From assembly GCF_050632385.1 (NCBI RefSeq), contig NZ_CP192599.1, positions 682,001-746,000 on the forward strand: 64,000 bases of DNA, given 5' to 3'. Below the pieces are notes generated by a model. It ran no database searches, was not told the origin of the DNA, and saw nothing but the letters and a program-made list of their open reading frames with translations. Of the stretch, positions 7,861-15,714 are shown one piece after another (position 1 is the first letter of the stretch; each line of letters starts with the position of its first letter). Made by a program: the position numbers and the translations under genes. The stretch comes from Humitalea sp050632385. Its GTDB lineage: Bacteria > Pseudomonadota > Alphaproteobacteria > Acetobacterales > Acetobacteraceae.

Positions 7861-8760
7861 TTACCGCAGGCAGCGCACGAAAACGGTCGACGCATGCGCC
7901 ATCTCACCCACCTCGGCCGGGGAAAGCAGCGGGCCGGTGGCGGCGACGCGCGGTTCCACATCCGATCCGCGCAGCCAGTCCAGGGCTTCCGTCGATTTCA
8001 CGGCGAAGTTCACGTTCTGCGGGATGTCGCCGGTGCGCTGGGCGATGCGCTGCGCGTTCAGTTTCGACACCACGATGCCGACGACATTGCCGGCCAGGTC
8101 CATCACCGGCCCGCCGGAATTGCCCGGCTGCACCGGCGCCGAGATCTGGTAGTGCCGCGCATTGTCCGACAGCCCGGCCAGCGCCGAGACATCGCCGGTC
8201 GTCAGCGTCGGCCCCGACGACAGCAACCCGGCCAACGGGAAGCCATAGGTCACCACCGCCTCACCCCGCCGCACCTCGGGGCCGCTGCGGAAGGCGAGGG
8301 CCGGGCCGATCTCGGCCTCGACGGATAGCAGCGCCAGGTCGCGCTCCTCATCGGTGCGCAGCACCCGCGCGTCGATGTCGCGCCCGCCGGTGGTGCGCAG
8401 GCGCACGCCGGTGCAGCCCTGGACGACGTGATGGTTGGTCATCACGCGGCGATCGGCGATGACGAAGCCGGTGCCACTCGACACCTGGCGCGCATAGGGC
8501 GGGATTTCGCCCGGGGCCAGGGCGCGCGGCTTGCCGGGCAGGGCGGCCTGGGCCTGCGGCGGGGTGGCGCCGGGCTTGCCGGGCAGGGTGGCCTGGGGCG
8601 GCGGGGCCGGTGCACGCGGCGCTGCGGCCTGCGGGGGGGCGGCGCCCGGCTTGCCCGGCAGCGCCTGCTGGCTTGGGGCGGCGGGCTTGCCCTGCTGCGC
8701 GAAGGCGGCGGGGACGAGCAGGAGGCAGATGGCGGCGGCGATCAGGGGGGAGTGGCGCAT
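7861..8760 (-). CDS. Secreted trypsin-like serine protease
   Basis: 299 residues: a Sec signal peptide (IAAAICLLLVPAAFAQ), then a Pro/Ala-rich linker (~25-85) with three LPGKPG units, then a trypsin-like domain. The catalytic triad is visible as H111 (TNHHVV), D141 (ERDLALL) and S215 (GNSGGP). There is no PDZ domain, so it is not a full HtrA/DegP. The GTGFVIADRRVMTNHHVV start is typical of bacterial S1C-like proteases. It acts in the periplasm or outside the cell; substrate unknown. Confidence 0.88.
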   Translation of the reverse strand: MRHSPLIAAAICLLLVPAAFAQQGKPAAPSQQALPGKPGAAPPQAAAPRAPAPPPQATLPGKPGATPPQAQAALPGKPRALAPGEIPPYARQVSSGTGFVIADRRVMTNHHVVQGCTGVRLRTTGGRDIDARVLRTDEERDLALLSVEAEIGPALAFRSGPEVRRGEAVVTYGFPLAGLLSSGPTLTTGDVSALAGLSDNARHYQISAPVQPGNSGGPVMDLAGNVVGIVVSKLNAQRIAQRTGDIPQNVNFAVKSTEALDWLRGSDVEPRVAATGPLLSPAEVGEMAHASTVFVRCLR

Positions 8761-8824
8761 TCCCGCAGCCTGCGACCCCGCGGCCTTCGGGGTCAACGGC
8801 GCGTTTGCGCAAGACCTTTCACGA

Positions 8825-9583
8825 TCACAACAGCCCTTCGCGCCGGAAGGACAGGTGCCGGCCGTTGCCGATGATCAAATGGTCATGCACGACGATGCCG
8901 AGCACGGCGGCGGCCGACTTGATCTCGGCCGTCATCTCGATATCGGCGCGGGAGGGGGTGGGGTCGCCCGATGGGTGGTTGTGCACCAGGATCAGCGCGG
9001 TCGCCTGCACCTCCAGCGCGCGCTTGACCACTTCGCGCGGATAGACCGGCGTGTGGTTCACCGTGCCGCGGGCCTGGGCCTCATCCGCCAGCAGCCGGTT
9101 CTTCGCGTCCAGGAACAGGATGCGGAATTGTTCGACGGTTTCCCGGGCCAGAGCCGCCGACAGATAGTCGATCAGCCGCTGCCAGTTGTTCAGCACGGGC
9201 TGGGCGCGCACTTCCTCCCGCATCATCCGCAGCGCTGCACCCTGCACCAGTTTCAGCGCCGCGACCGCGCTGTCGCCGACGTGGTCGGCCTCCTTCAGGT
9301 GGCGCGGCTCGGCGGCCATCACGGCGGCGAAGGACCCGAAGCGCGCCAGCAGCGCCTTGGCGATCGGCTTGGTGTCGCGCCGCGGGATCGCCAGGAACAG
9401 CAGCATCTCCAGCATTTCGTAGTCTTGCAGGCTGTCCGGCCCGCTGGTCAGCAAGCGCCCGCGCATGCGGTCGCGATGGCCATCGGGGCCGGGCGGGGCT
9501 TCCGAGACCTGGGGGGCATCCATCACGAGGAACGCCTGGGAGGCTTCCGCCAGACCGCGTCGCTTGCCTGCCATCGCCCTCAT
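8825..9583 (-). CDS. radC: RadC family JAB/MPN-domain protein
   Basis: 252 residues. The N-terminal half is the helix-hairpin-helix-like RadC region (LLTSGPDSLQDYEMLEMLL...DTKPIAKALLARFGS). The C-terminal half is the MPN/JAMM domain with HNHPSGDPTPSRAD, the H-x-H-x7-S-x2-D zinc motif. A glutamate in VEQFRILFLD completes the site. The family was once linked to DNA repair; its true role is unresolved. The start could also be the ATG nine bases further in. Confidence 0.92.
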   Translation of the reverse strand: MRAMAGKRRGLAEASQAFLVMDAPQVSEAPPGPDGHRDRMRGRLLTSGPDSLQDYEMLEMLLFLAIPRRDTKPIAKALLARFGSFAAVMAAEPRHLKEADHVGDSAVAALKLVQGAALRMMREEVRAQPVLNNWQRLIDYLSAALARETVEQFRILFLDAKNRLLADEAQARGTVNHTPVYPREVVKRALEVQATALILVHNHPSGDPTPSRADIEMTAEIKSAAAVLGIVVHDHLIIGNGRHLSFRREGLL

Positions 9584-9638
9584 GTCCTGGATGGAGGAAG
9601 GCTAGGGGGGGGCGGCGATGCCGTCACCCCCCGCGCGG

Positions 9639-10112
9639 CTAATGCTGGTGGGCGCCCGCCGCCGCCGGCGCGCCGGCGCGTTCCACCGCCAGTTCCACCG
9701 TCACCTCGCCACCGCGTTCGAAGCGCAGGGTCAGCGGCACGCGCGACCCCGCCGCCATCGGCTGGGTCAGCCCGATCAGCATGATGTGGAAGCCCCCGGG
9801 GGCCAGGGTCACGCTCTGCCCGGCCGCGACCGGAATGTCGGTGACGGGGCGCATCCGCATCACCTCGCCGTCGCGGATCGCGGTGTGCAACTCCACCGTC
9901 CGGGCGGCGGGGCTGCTGGCGGAGAGCAGGCGATCGCCCGCGCCCGTGCTGCGCAGGGTCATGAACCCCGCGCCGGTGCCGCCGGCGACGGCCGCGCGGC
10001 TCCAGGGATGGCCGATGGCGATGTCGCCCACGGTATAGTCATGCGCGCGGGCGGTCTGGGCAACGAAGGGCAGGGCAAGGGCGCTGGCGATCAGCGCGCG
10101 ACGAATCAACAT
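9639..10112 (-). CDS. Copper chaperone PCu(A)C
   Basis: 157 residues with a Sec signal peptide (LIASALALPFVAQTARA) followed by the PCu(A)C beta-barrel. The copper motif H(M)x10Mx21HxM is visible as VELHTAI...MRMRPV and GGFHIML. A His-rich tail (AGAHQH) could bind extra metal. These periplasmic proteins deliver Cu(I) to cytochrome oxidase. Start chosen at the ATG that opens the signal peptide, although the frame is open further upstream. It precedes nothing co-directional of the same pathway, but its upstream neighbour on the same strand is a cysteine/histidine-bearing DUF2946-type protein. Confidence 0.92.
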   Translation of the reverse strand: MLIRRALIASALALPFVAQTARAHDYTVGDIAIGHPWSRAAVAGGTGAGFMTLRSTGAGDRLLSASSPAARTVELHTAIRDGEVMRMRPVTDIPVAAGQSVTLAPGGFHIMLIGLTQPMAAGSRVPLTLRFERGGEVTVELAVERAGAPAAAGAHQH

Positions 10113-10158
10113 GGCAATAAGAATCCTCAATCCGATGCGTGGGGCTTTTGGTGTCGCG

Positions 10159-10512
10159 TCAGAGGAGGATGGGTGGTCCCGTCGGTGGATAGGGCGGCGC
10201 CCGCGCGCCAGGGCGCAGGGTCGCGACCGCGGCCAGCGCCATCGGCGCCGCCTGGCCCCACAGCACCGGCACCGGCAGCGTGTCCGGGGCGGGCAGGGCC
10301 ACCGCCGGCAACACATGGCAGACGGCGCAGATGCTTTCGACATGCGGCGCCATGTCGGGGTTCAGCGGCATCTGCCGCATCCCGTCCACGCCGCAGATTT
10401 CCAGCGTGGCATTGGCCGCGGCGGCACCCAGGCAATGCGCCGCCGCCGTCGCCGACTGCCAGGACAGCAGGGCGACCAGCAACCAGGCCAGCAGGGCAGG
10501 GGGACGGCGCAT
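10159..10512 (-). CDS. DUF2946-type small exported protein
   Basis: 117 residues with an N-terminal signal or anchor (LLAWLLVALLSWQSATAAA), an ICGVDGM segment and a HVESICAVCHVLP segment, the His/Cys pattern of DUF2946 proteins commonly found next to copper-handling genes. A GTG three bases upstream is an alternative start. It lies 46 bases upstream of the PCu(A)C gene on the same strand, which supports a shared role in periplasmic copper handling. No biochemical function is established. Confidence 0.72.
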   Translation of the reverse strand: MRRPPALLAWLLVALLSWQSATAAAHCLGAAAANATLEICGVDGMRQMPLNPDMAPHVESICAVCHVLPAVALPAPDTLPVPVLWGQAAPMALAAVATLRPGARAPPYPPTGPPILL

Positions 10513-10539
10513 CACCGCCCGTCTAGCCCCGCGCGGCGG

Positions 10540-11076
10540 CTACGCCAACTCGTAGGCGACCTCGGCCTCATAGACCGAGGCTTCCTTGCCCAGCCGCGAG
10601 GAATACAGGGTAAAGGCCCCGACCGGCACCGGCGGCGCCCGGAACAGGTTATGCGCCTGGACGAAGCCCGCCAGTTTCTCCGGTGCCGCCCGGTCGGTCC
10701 GCGCGATGGTGACATGGGGGGCGAAGCGCTTGCGGTCCGGCGCCAGGCCGCAGCGCTGCAGGGCGGTTTCGATCTTGCTGCGCAGATGCGTCAGCGCATC
10801 GGATCGTTCCACCGCGACATACATCGCCTGGATGCGCCCGGCCTTTTCGAACAATCCGATGCCGCGCAGGGTCAGGTCGAAGCCCCGGGTGCGGATATTG
10901 GCCAGGGCCAGGTCCACCTCCTCGGCCTGCCAGTTCTCGATCTCGCCGATGAAGCGCAGGGTCAGGTGGTAATTTTCCGGCGGCACCCAGCGGGCACCGG
11001 GGATGCCGGTCTGCAAGGCGGCCAATTGGGCACGCAGCATGGCGGGCAGTTCGAGGGCAACGAACAGACGGAGCAT
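10540..11076 (-). CDS. thpR: RNA 2',3'-cyclic phosphodiesterase (ThpR/LigT)
   Basis: 178 residues of the 2H phosphoesterase superfamily. The two HxTx motifs are visible: HLTLRFIGE in the first half and HVTIART in the second. The start MLRLFVALELP is the canonical family N-terminus and fixes the ATG at 11076, seven codons inside the open frame. The enzyme opens 2',3'-cyclic phosphates on RNA ends to 2'-phosphates in the cytoplasm. Confidence 0.92.
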   Translation of the reverse strand: MLRLFVALELPAMLRAQLAALQTGIPGARWVPPENYHLTLRFIGEIENWQAEEVDLALANIRTRGFDLTLRGIGLFEKAGRIQAMYVAVERSDALTHLRSKIETALQRCGLAPDRKRFAPHVTIARTDRAAPEKLAGFVQAHNLFRAPPVPVGAFTLYSSRLGKEASVYEAEVAYELA

Positions 11077-11163
11077 CGGCGGTCGTCCTTCTCGCAAGGG
11101 CGGCGTCGGGGGATTTTTGTGCGCGGCCGGGCAGGCGGGGGTGCCGGGGGTGGTCTCCTGTGG

Positions 11164-11841
11164 TTAGGCGGGGATTTGGGCGATCAGCCGTTCGACCGCG
11201 GGCAGCATGCGTTCCGCCAGGATCGCCGCACCGCGCGGATTGGGATGGATGCGGTCGGGCTGGTTCAGCGCCTCATCCCCCGCCACGCCATCCAGCAGGA
11301 AGGGGTAGAACACCACCCCCGGGCGTTCGGCCGCAAGCCGGGCGAAGACGGCGGCGAAGTCGCGGCCATACTCGGCGCCGAGGTTCGGCGGCGCGACCAT
11401 TCCCGCCAGCAGCACCGGCACCCGCCGCGCCGCCAGGCGGTCCAGGATATCGGCCAGGTTGGCGGCGGTGACGGCGGGGGCGATGCCGCGCAGCCCGTCA
11501 TTGCCGCCGAGTGCCACGATCACCGCATCCGGCCGGTCCGCCAGGGTCCAGTCCAGCCGCGACCGGCCACCGGCGGTGGTATCGCCCGACACGCCGGCGT
11601 CGATGATCCGCACCGGCCGACCGGCCGCGCGCAGCAGCGCCTCCAGCCGCGCCGGCGGCCCCTCGCCACGGGCCAGGCCGTAGCCGGCGGTGATCGAATC
11701 GCCCAGCATGGCGATGCGCAATTCGCGCGGCGGCGACTGGGCAGCGGCGTCATCGCACTGCAACAATCCGATACCGAGCAATACCTTTGCCAGCGCGGCC
11801 CGGCGCCCATATCCGGTAGTGATGACCCAGCCCGACAACAT
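11164..11841 (-). CDS. GDSL-type arylesterase / TesA-like hydrolase
   Basis: 225 residues. The SGNH-hydrolase block I motif GDSITAGYGL is followed by GGNDGLRG (block III) and DRIHPNPRG (block V with catalytic D and H). The N-terminus has paired arginines and a hydrophobic run (GRRAALAKVLLGIGLL), so it is exported to the periplasm. It is divergent from the ybbA-ybbP pair, exactly as tesA is in E. coli. Its ATG and the ATG of ybbA share the tetranucleotide CATG at 11839-11842, leaving no intergenic space. Confidence 0.88.
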   Translation of the reverse strand: MLSGWVITTGYGRRAALAKVLLGIGLLQCDDAAAQSPPRELRIAMLGDSITAGYGLARGEGPPARLEALLRAAGRPVRIIDAGVSGDTTAGGRSRLDWTLADRPDAVIVALGGNDGLRGIAPAVTAANLADILDRLAARRVPVLLAGMVAPPNLGAEYGRDFAAVFARLAAERPGVVFYPFLLDGVAGDEALNQPDRIHPNPRGAAILAERMLPAVERLIAQIPA

Positions 11842-12592
11842 GACGCATAGCCCCGACCTGACGGCCTCCCGACACACGGAGCCCGCTCTCGACTCGGCCC
11901 CGCCGCTCATCGCGGCCCGGAACCTTGCCTTTACGGTGGGGACGGCGGGCGGGCCGGTCAACATTCTTCGCGATGTCGATCTGTCGATCCGGGCGGGGGC
12001 CTCGGTCGGGATCGTCGGCCCCTCGGGCTCGGGCAAGACCTCGTTGCTGATGCTGCTGGCCGGGCTGGAACGCGCGACCGCCGGCAGCCTGACCGTCGCG
12101 GGCCAGAATTTGACGGACTTGGACGAAGATGCGCTGGCCCGCTTCCGCCGCGACCGGCTGGGCATCGTGTTCCAGGCCTTCCACCTGATCCCGACCATGA
12201 CCGCGCTGGAAAACGTCGCCGTGCCGCTGGAATTCGCCGGCCGCCGCGATGCCTTCGACCTGGCCGAGGCCGCGTTGCGGGAGGTCGGGCTGGGCCACCG
12301 CATCGACCACTACCCGGGGCAATTGTCGGGCGGCGAACAGCAGCGCGTGGCCCTGGCCCGCGCCGTGGTCGGCGAACCCCGGCTGATCCTGGCCGATGAG
12401 CCGACCGGAAACCTCGACCGCGGCAATGGCGCGGCGGTGATGGAATTGCTCTTCGGCATGCAGCGCCGCCTGGGCACCACCTTGTTGCTGATCACCCACG
12501 ACCCCGCGCTGGCCAATCGCTGCGGCCGCCAGTTGCGTATCGAGGACGGGCGCATCGTTTCCGACAGCGCCGGCCGGGCCGCGGCGGCGTGA
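11840..12592 (+). CDS. ybbA: ABC transporter ATP-binding protein (YbbA/LolD type)
   Basis: 250 residues. Walker A is GPSGSGKTS, the signature is LSGGEQQRVALARA, and Walker B is LILADEPTGNLD. The GNLDxxNG segment and short length place it in the LolD/MacB/YbbA group that powers FtsX-type permeases. An in-frame ATG at 11822 is an alternative start. The stop overlaps the permease start as GTGA, so the two are translationally coupled. With YbbP and the divergent esterase it forms a conserved three-gene set whose transported substrate is not firmly known. Confidence 0.92.
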   Translation: MTHSPDLTASRHTEPALDSAPPLIAARNLAFTVGTAGGPVNILRDVDLSIRAGASVGIVGPSGSGKTSLLMLLAGLERATAGSLTVAGQNLTDLDEDALARFRRDRLGIVFQAFHLIPTMTALENVAVPLEFAGRRDAFDLAEAALREVGLGHRIDHYPGQLSGGEQQRVALARAVVGEPRLILADEPTGNLDRGNGAAVMELLFGMQRRLGTTLLLITHDPALANRCGRQLRIEDGRIVSDSAGRAAAA

Positions 12593-15177
12593 GCGCGGGG
12601 GCCGCATCCGGCGACGCACCATCCGGCGTCGCGCATGGCACCGCCCTGGACTGGCCCGCCACGCTGGGCCTGGCCGCACGCTACGCCCGGCGCGAATTGC
12701 GCGGCGGGCTGAAGGGGCTGCGGATCGTCATCGCCTGCCTGGCGCTCGGCGTCGCCGCCATTGCCGCCGTCGGCACCCTGCGCGCCGCGACCGAGGCCGG
12801 GCTGGCCCAGGATGCGACCAAGCTGCTGGGCGGCGATGTCGAGGTCCGGGCCACCTATCGCACCCTGCCGCCCGAAGCCCGCGCCTGGATCGCCCGATCG
12901 GGCGGCCGCATCTCCGAAGTCACCCAGATGCGCGCCATGGCCATCGCGCCATCGGGCGAACGCGCGCTGGTCGAACTCAAGGCGGTGGACACCGCCTATC
13001 CGCTCTATGGCGCGCTGGTGCTGGATCCGCCGGGCGGCATCCTGCCGGCCGCGCGGCCGGATGGCGCCTTCGGCGTCGCGCTGGAACGCTCGATCGCCGA
13101 ACGCCTGGGCGTCTCGGTCGGCGACACGCTGCGCATTGGCGAGGCGCGGTTCATCCTGGACGGCATCATCACCGCCGAACCGGACAAGGTCGCCAGCCCC
13201 AGCATCCTGGGGCCGCGCGCGATGATTCCGCTGGCGGCGGTGCCGGCGACGGGGCTGATCCAGCCGGGCAGCCTGGTCGCCTATGAATACCGCATCGCCC
13301 TGCCGCCGGGGGCCAATGCCCGCGCCTTCGCCGATGCGCTGGGCGCGCAGCCCTTTGCCGATGGCGGCTGGCGCATCCGGCTGGCGGACGGGGCGGCGCC
13401 GCAGGTGACGCGGTTCGTCGATCGCGCGGCGTCCTTCCTGACCCTGGCCGGGCTGACGGCGCTGCTGGTCGGCGGCATCGGGGTGGCCACGGGCGTGCGC
13501 GCCTGGTTGGCGGCGCGGTCGCGCACCATCGCGACCCTGCGCTGCCTGGGTGCCCCGGCCGACCTGATCTTTGCCACCTACCTGATGCAGGTGCTGGTCC
13601 TGGCCGTGGTCGGCATCGCCATCGGGCTGGTGATCGGCGCCGGGCTGACGGGGCTTGCCGCGTCCGCCATCGGCGATGCGCTGCCGGTGCCGCCACGCCT
13701 GGGGTTCTACCCGCTGCCGCTGGGCTTGGCGGCGCTCTATGGCTTGCTGACGGCGCTGGCCTTTTCCCTTTGGCCCCTGGGTCGTGCGCGGGAAATCCCG
13801 GGCGCGGCTCTGTTCCGCGATGGGGTGGTGGCCCAGGGCGGCCGGCCGCGCTGGTCGCTGGTCGCGGCCAATGCCGCGGCGGGTGCGGCCCTGGTCGTGC
13901 TGGTGGTCGCGACGGCCGAACAGCCGGGCTTTGCCGCCGCTTTCTGCGCCGGTGCGCTGGCGACCCTGGCGCTGTTCCGGGGCGGGGCGTCGCTGGTGAT
14001 GGCGGGGGCGAAGAAAATCGGGCGGGTGCGCCATCCGGCGCTGCGTCTTGGGCTGGCGAACCTCTACCGCCCGGGCACGGCGACGCCGATCATGCTGGTC
14101 TCGCTCGGCATCGGGCTGACCACCCTGGCGGCGGTCGCGATGATCGAGGGCAATCTGCGCCGCCAGATCAACGAACAGATGCCCAGTGCCGCGCCGTCCT
14201 TCTTCTTCATCGACATCCAGAACGACCAGACCGCCGCCTTCGACGCCACCGCCCGCGCCCTTCCTGGGGTGAACCAGGTCGCCCGCGTGCCCAGCCTGCG
14301 CGCCCGCATCGTCGCGGTGGATGGCGTGGCGGTGGACAAGGTGCAGACCACCCCCGACACCGCCTGGGCGCTGCGTGGCGACCGGGGGCTGACCTATGCC
14401 GCGACGCCCCCGGCCAATACCCGGTTGGTCGCCGGCCGCTGGTGGCCGGCCGATTACGCCGGCCCGCCGCTGGTGTCCTTCGATGCGGCCCTGGCCGAGG
14501 GCTGGGGCGTCGGCCTGGGCAGCATCATCACGGTCAATGTGATGGGGCGGGACGTGGACCTGACCATCGCCAGCCTGCGCGACGTCGCCTGGCGGACGCT
14601 TGGGATCAATTTCACCCTGGTCGCGTCGCCCGGCTTGCTGGAAGCCGCACCCCACACCCACATCGCCACCGTCCGCAACGACCCCGGCCAGGATGTGGCG
14701 GTGCTGCGGGCGCTGACCGATGCCTTCCCGAACATCTCCGGCATCCGCGTGCGCGATGCGCTGGAGGCTGTGTCGAGCCTGCTCGGCCGCCTGTCGATGG
14801 CGCTGTCCTCCACCGCCTCGGTCACCTTGCTGGCGGGGATGCTGGTGCTGGCGGGCGCGGTCGCGGCCGGGCAGCAGCGCCGGGTACGGGATGCGGTGGT
14901 GTTGAAGACCGTGGGCGCGACAAGGGCGCAGATCCGCCACGCCTATCTGGTGGAATTCGGCGTGCTCGGCCTGGCATCGGGGGTCCTGGCCGCCGCCGCC
15001 GGCACGGCCGCCGCCTGGGGCGTCGTGCGCTTCGTCATGCGGGCCGAATGGGCGTTTTTGCCCTGGACGCTGGTCAGCGTTGTGCTCGGCTGCATCGCGC
15101 TGACCATGGCTTTTGGCTATGTGGGCACGGCGCTTGCGTTGCGGGCGCGCGCGGCGCCGCTGCTGCGCAACGAGTAG
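12589..15177 (+). CDS. ybbP: FtsX-family ABC permease (YbbP type)
   Basis: 862 residues starting at a GTG overlapping the upstream TGA. It has the ten-helix layout of large FtsX/YbbP permeases: an N-terminal helix (LKGLRIVIACLALGVAAIAAVG), a periplasmic MacB-PCD domain, three central helices, a middle pair, a second periplasmic domain, and three C-terminal helices. Each FtsX core has its typical rhythm (ARSRTIATLRCLGAP; VRDAVVLKTVGATRAQIRHAYLVEF). It partners YbbA. Confidence 0.93.
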   Translation: MSAGAASGDAPSGVAHGTALDWPATLGLAARYARRELRGGLKGLRIVIACLALGVAAIAAVGTLRAATEAGLAQDATKLLGGDVEVRATYRTLPPEARAWIARSGGRISEVTQMRAMAIAPSGERALVELKAVDTAYPLYGALVLDPPGGILPAARPDGAFGVALERSIAERLGVSVGDTLRIGEARFILDGIITAEPDKVASPSILGPRAMIPLAAVPATGLIQPGSLVAYEYRIALPPGANARAFADALGAQPFADGGWRIRLADGAAPQVTRFVDRAASFLTLAGLTALLVGGIGVATGVRAWLAARSRTIATLRCLGAPADLIFATYLMQVLVLAVVGIAIGLVIGAGLTGLAASAIGDALPVPPRLGFYPLPLGLAALYGLLTALAFSLWPLGRAREIPGAALFRDGVVAQGGRPRWSLVAANAAAGAALVVLVVATAEQPGFAAAFCAGALATLALFRGGASLVMAGAKKIGRVRHPALRLGLANLYRPGTATPIMLVSLGIGLTTLAAVAMIEGNLRRQINEQMPSAAPSFFFIDIQNDQTAAFDATARALPGVNQVARVPSLRARIVAVDGVAVDKVQTTPDTAWALRGDRGLTYAATPPANTRLVAGRWWPADYAGPPLVSFDAALAEGWGVGLGSIITVNVMGRDVDLTIASLRDVAWRTLGINFTLVASPGLLEAAPHTHIATVRNDPGQDVAVLRALTDAFPNISGIRVRDALEAVSSLLGRLSMALSSTASVTLLAGMLVLAGAVAAGQQRRVRDAVVLKTVGATRAQIRHAYLVEFGVLGLASGVLAAAAGTAAAWGVVRFVMRAEWAFLPWTLVSVVLGCIALTMAFGYVGTALALRARAAPLLRNE

Positions 15178-15222
15178 CCGCCCCCGGTCAGCCTTGGCCC
15201 GCGGCATCAGGAGACCGATGCC

Positions 15223-15714
15223 GTGGACCATCACCTGACCGACCGCGACGCCGCCCTGTTGCGCCGGGCCTTTGCCCTGGCCGGGGCGGCCCGCGCACGC
15301 GGCGACCGTCCCTTCGCCGCTGTCATCGCCGATGCGGATGGCACGGTGCTGGCCGAGGCCGGCTCCACCCAAGGGTCATCGGGCGACGGCACCCTGGCCC
15401 ATTCCGAGATGAACGCCTGCCAGGCCGCCATCACCGCCGCCATCCCGCGCGACACCCTGCGCGCGTCAACGATCTATTCCAGCGGCGAACCCTGCGCGAT
15501 GTGCAGTGCGGCGATCTTCTACACCGGCATCGGGCGCGTCGTCTTCGGCCTGTCGGCCGCCGCCATCCTGCATCTGCGCAATGCCCAGCCGCATACCGCC
15601 GGGCTGTCGCTGTCCTGCACCGCCGTGCTGGCCACCGCCGCCGAACCCGTCACGGTCGTCGGCCCCTGTCTTGAGGACGAGGGCGCGGTGCCCCACGCCG
15701 GCTATTGGCGATGA
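15223..15714 (+). CDS. Nucleoside/nucleobase deaminase, CMP/dCMP-deaminase fold
   Basis: 163 residues, guanine-deaminase or TadA-like size. The zinc site reads HSE (LAHSEMNA) instead of the usual HAE, followed by PCAMC (PCxxC). The start is a GTG with AGGAGA about nine bases upstream; an ATG just before it is out of frame. The last codons overlap the next gene as ATGA, so it is coupled to the ABC exporter. Substrate cannot be assigned; guanine or a related base is plausible. Confidence 0.85.
   Translation: MDHHLTDRDAALLRRAFALAGAARARGDRPFAAVIADADGTVLAEAGSTQGSSGDGTLAHSEMNACQAAITAAIPRDTLRASTIYSSGEPCAMCSAAIFYTGIGRVVFGLSAAAILHLRNAQPHTAGLSLSCTAVLATAAEPVTVVGPCLEDEGAVPHAGYWR

Noticed and set aside
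12310..15372. Very long open frame antisense to the YbbP permease gene
   Set aside because: Composition is Gly/Arg/His/Gln-rich with no family motifs; it mirrors the codon bias of ybbA and ybbP, which have clear domains.
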